Shown: positions 4,937 through 5,856 of the stretch, piece by piece
How the letters are laid out: each line of letters opens with the position of its first letter
Position numbering within the stretch: the stretch's first letter is position 1
From: Flavobacteriales bacterium
GTDB lineage: Bacteria > Bacteroidota > Bacteroidia > Flavobacteriales > Flavobacteriaceae
DNA: 5,856 nucleotides
Direction: 5' to 3'
NCBI GenBank assembly: GCA_027008965.1
Contig: JALVDN010000020.1
Location: 1-5,856 of the forward strand
Made by a program: the position numbers and the translations under genes
The notes under the pieces: model-generated
Told to the model about the DNA's origin: nothing
The model's database searches: none
What the model saw: the letters and a program-made list of their open reading frames with translations, nothing else

Positions 4937-5856
4937 ATGCGTTGTATGAATATGATGCGGGTATTTTTATTCGGGTTGGTTGTATTGGCTTTTTTTTATG
5001 CTTGCGAAGAAACCCCCGGCGAACATGTTGCTTCTCCCCGGCAGAAAGAAACGGCTATGCGAAAGGCGGAGCCCGAAAGTTTTTTGGGTTTCCGGCTGGA
5101 TCGTTTTCGTGTGGTGAAAGATACGGTTGAAAAAAACGAGACTTTCGGTAAATTATTGATTTCCAAAGGGTTTTCGCCTGCGGAAGTGTATGATTTGGTG
5201 CAGTCTGTTCAAGGGAATTTTGATGTTCGGAAAATCAGGGCCGGGAAATCCTATTACTGGGTGTATGAAACGGATAAAAGCGATTCGGATGATGTGAAAC
5301 CTTATGCTTTTATTTATGAAGAATCGCCCGTGGACTACAAGTTGCTATATCTTGAACCGGATTCGTCTGATCAATTTTATGAAGAAATTCATAAGCCGGT
5401 GACTACGGTGGACAAAAAACTCGGGTTGAAAATTGATAAATCGCTGTTTTTGGATTTGCAAGAGCGTGGAATAAGTCCGGTTTTGGCTTTGAAACTTTCG
5501 GATATTTACGCTTGGACGGTGGATTTTTTTCATTTGTATCCGGGTGACGGCTTTAAGGTTTTGTATGAAGATAAATATGCCGATTCCACTTATTTAGGGG
5601 TTGGAGAGATTAAAGCGGCGGTGTTCTATCATCGCGGGGATACGATTTATGCCTTCAAATATTATGACAGTATTCATGACCGCTATGAGTATTTTGATGA
5701 AAAGGGAAGGAATTTGCGTAAGCAATTTTTGAAATCTCCTTTGAAATTCGGCCGGATAACATCTAGGTATTCCATGCGGAGATATGTAAGAATTTACGGC
5801 CGTGTGAAACCCCATTTGGGAACCGATTTTGCCGCTCCCGTGGGAACCCCCATCTA
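4937..5856 (+). CDS. M23-family (LytM/MepM-like) peptidase lipoprotein (3' end beyond the window)
   Basis: The frame is open for 306 codons to the right edge. The N-terminus is a lipoprotein signal: a hydrophobic core VFLFGLVVLAFFYA followed by C23, so the mature protein should be lipid-anchored. Residues about 55-140 resemble the LysM/OapA-like N-terminal domain of MepM/YebA peptidases (KNETFGKLLISKGFSPAEVYDL). Residues about 160-245 resemble the second YebA-type domain, with VDFFHLYPGDGFKVLYEDKY at 195-214. The M23 catalytic domain begins near GRITSRYS (272-279) and shows the first zinc motif H293-L-G-T-D297 followed by FAAPVGTP. The window stops there, so the later HxH motif cannot be checked. 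M23 enzymes cut peptidoglycan cross-link peptides in the periplasm; that role is inferred from the family. Four in-frame ATGs (4937, 4946, 4952, 4955) precede the signal core. The first is given, but 4952 or 4955 gives an equally good lipoprotein signal. Confidence 0.9.
   Translation, partial: MRCMNMMRVFLFGLVVLAFFYACEETPGEHVASPRQKETAMRKAEPESFLGFRLDRFRVVKDTVEKNETFGKLLISKGFSPAEVYDLVQSVQGNFDVRKIRAGKSYYWVYETDKSDSDDVKPYAFIYEESPVDYKLLYLEPDSSDQFYEEIHKPVTTVDKKLGLKIDKSLFLDLQERGISPVLALKLSDIYAWTVDFFHLYPGDGFKVLYEDKYADSTYLGVGEIKAAVFYHRGDTIYAFKYYDSIHDRYEYFDEKGRNLRKQFLKSPLKFGRITSRYSMRRYVRIYGRVKPHLGTDFAAPVGTPI

Overview
The window looks like chromosomal DNA from a Bacteroidota bacterium, most likely of the Flavobacteriia type. 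Four things support this: a short methylmalonyl-CoA mutase small subunit encoded next to uridine kinase and an FtsB/DivIC-type gene; an exonuclease fused to a GIY-YIG-like domain; TAnnTTTG promoter boxes with no clear Shine-Dalgarno sequences; and an M23 lipoprotein typical of the group. This assignment rests on gene families and gene order, not on a database search.

Positions 1-3185 (minus strand) hold a compact operon read in the order udk, FtsB/DivIC-like gene, mutA, exonuclease/GIY-YIG gene. All three junctions overlap: 4 bases as ATGA, then 8 bases, then 4 bases as ATGA. The genes are therefore probably cotranscribed and translationally coupled, although their products act in nucleotide salvage, cell division, propionyl/succinyl-CoA metabolism and nucleic-acid processing. 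The exonuclease runs off the left edge. Its DEDDh site is intact, but its GIY-YIG domain has lost several signature residues. A TAAATTTG promoter box lies just upstream of udk.

Positions 3186-3713 and 4320-4936 are the only long non-coding stretches, and they carry the most unusual content of the window. Each holds one copy of a compound, non-coding, GC-richer repeat, in opposite orientation. Each copy has a conserved 52-nt block (41/52 identical, ungapped) followed by a roughly 162-nt near-palindrome. The palindrome centres share an 18-nt apex (16/18 identical). The outer arms are perfectly self-complementary within each copy (18 and 21 bp) but unrelated in sequence between copies. This points to a structure-maintained element: a mobile element, a structured RNA, or a folded-DNA recombination substrate. 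Its true nature is not established.

Positions 3714-4319 (plus) encode a small secreted beta-barrel-like outer-membrane protein, followed by a strong intrinsic terminator. It sits between the two inverted repeat copies. Positions 4937-5856 (plus) encode a lipoprotein M23 (LytM/MepM-like) cell-wall peptidase that runs off the right edge just inside its catalytic domain; it has its own promoter candidate.
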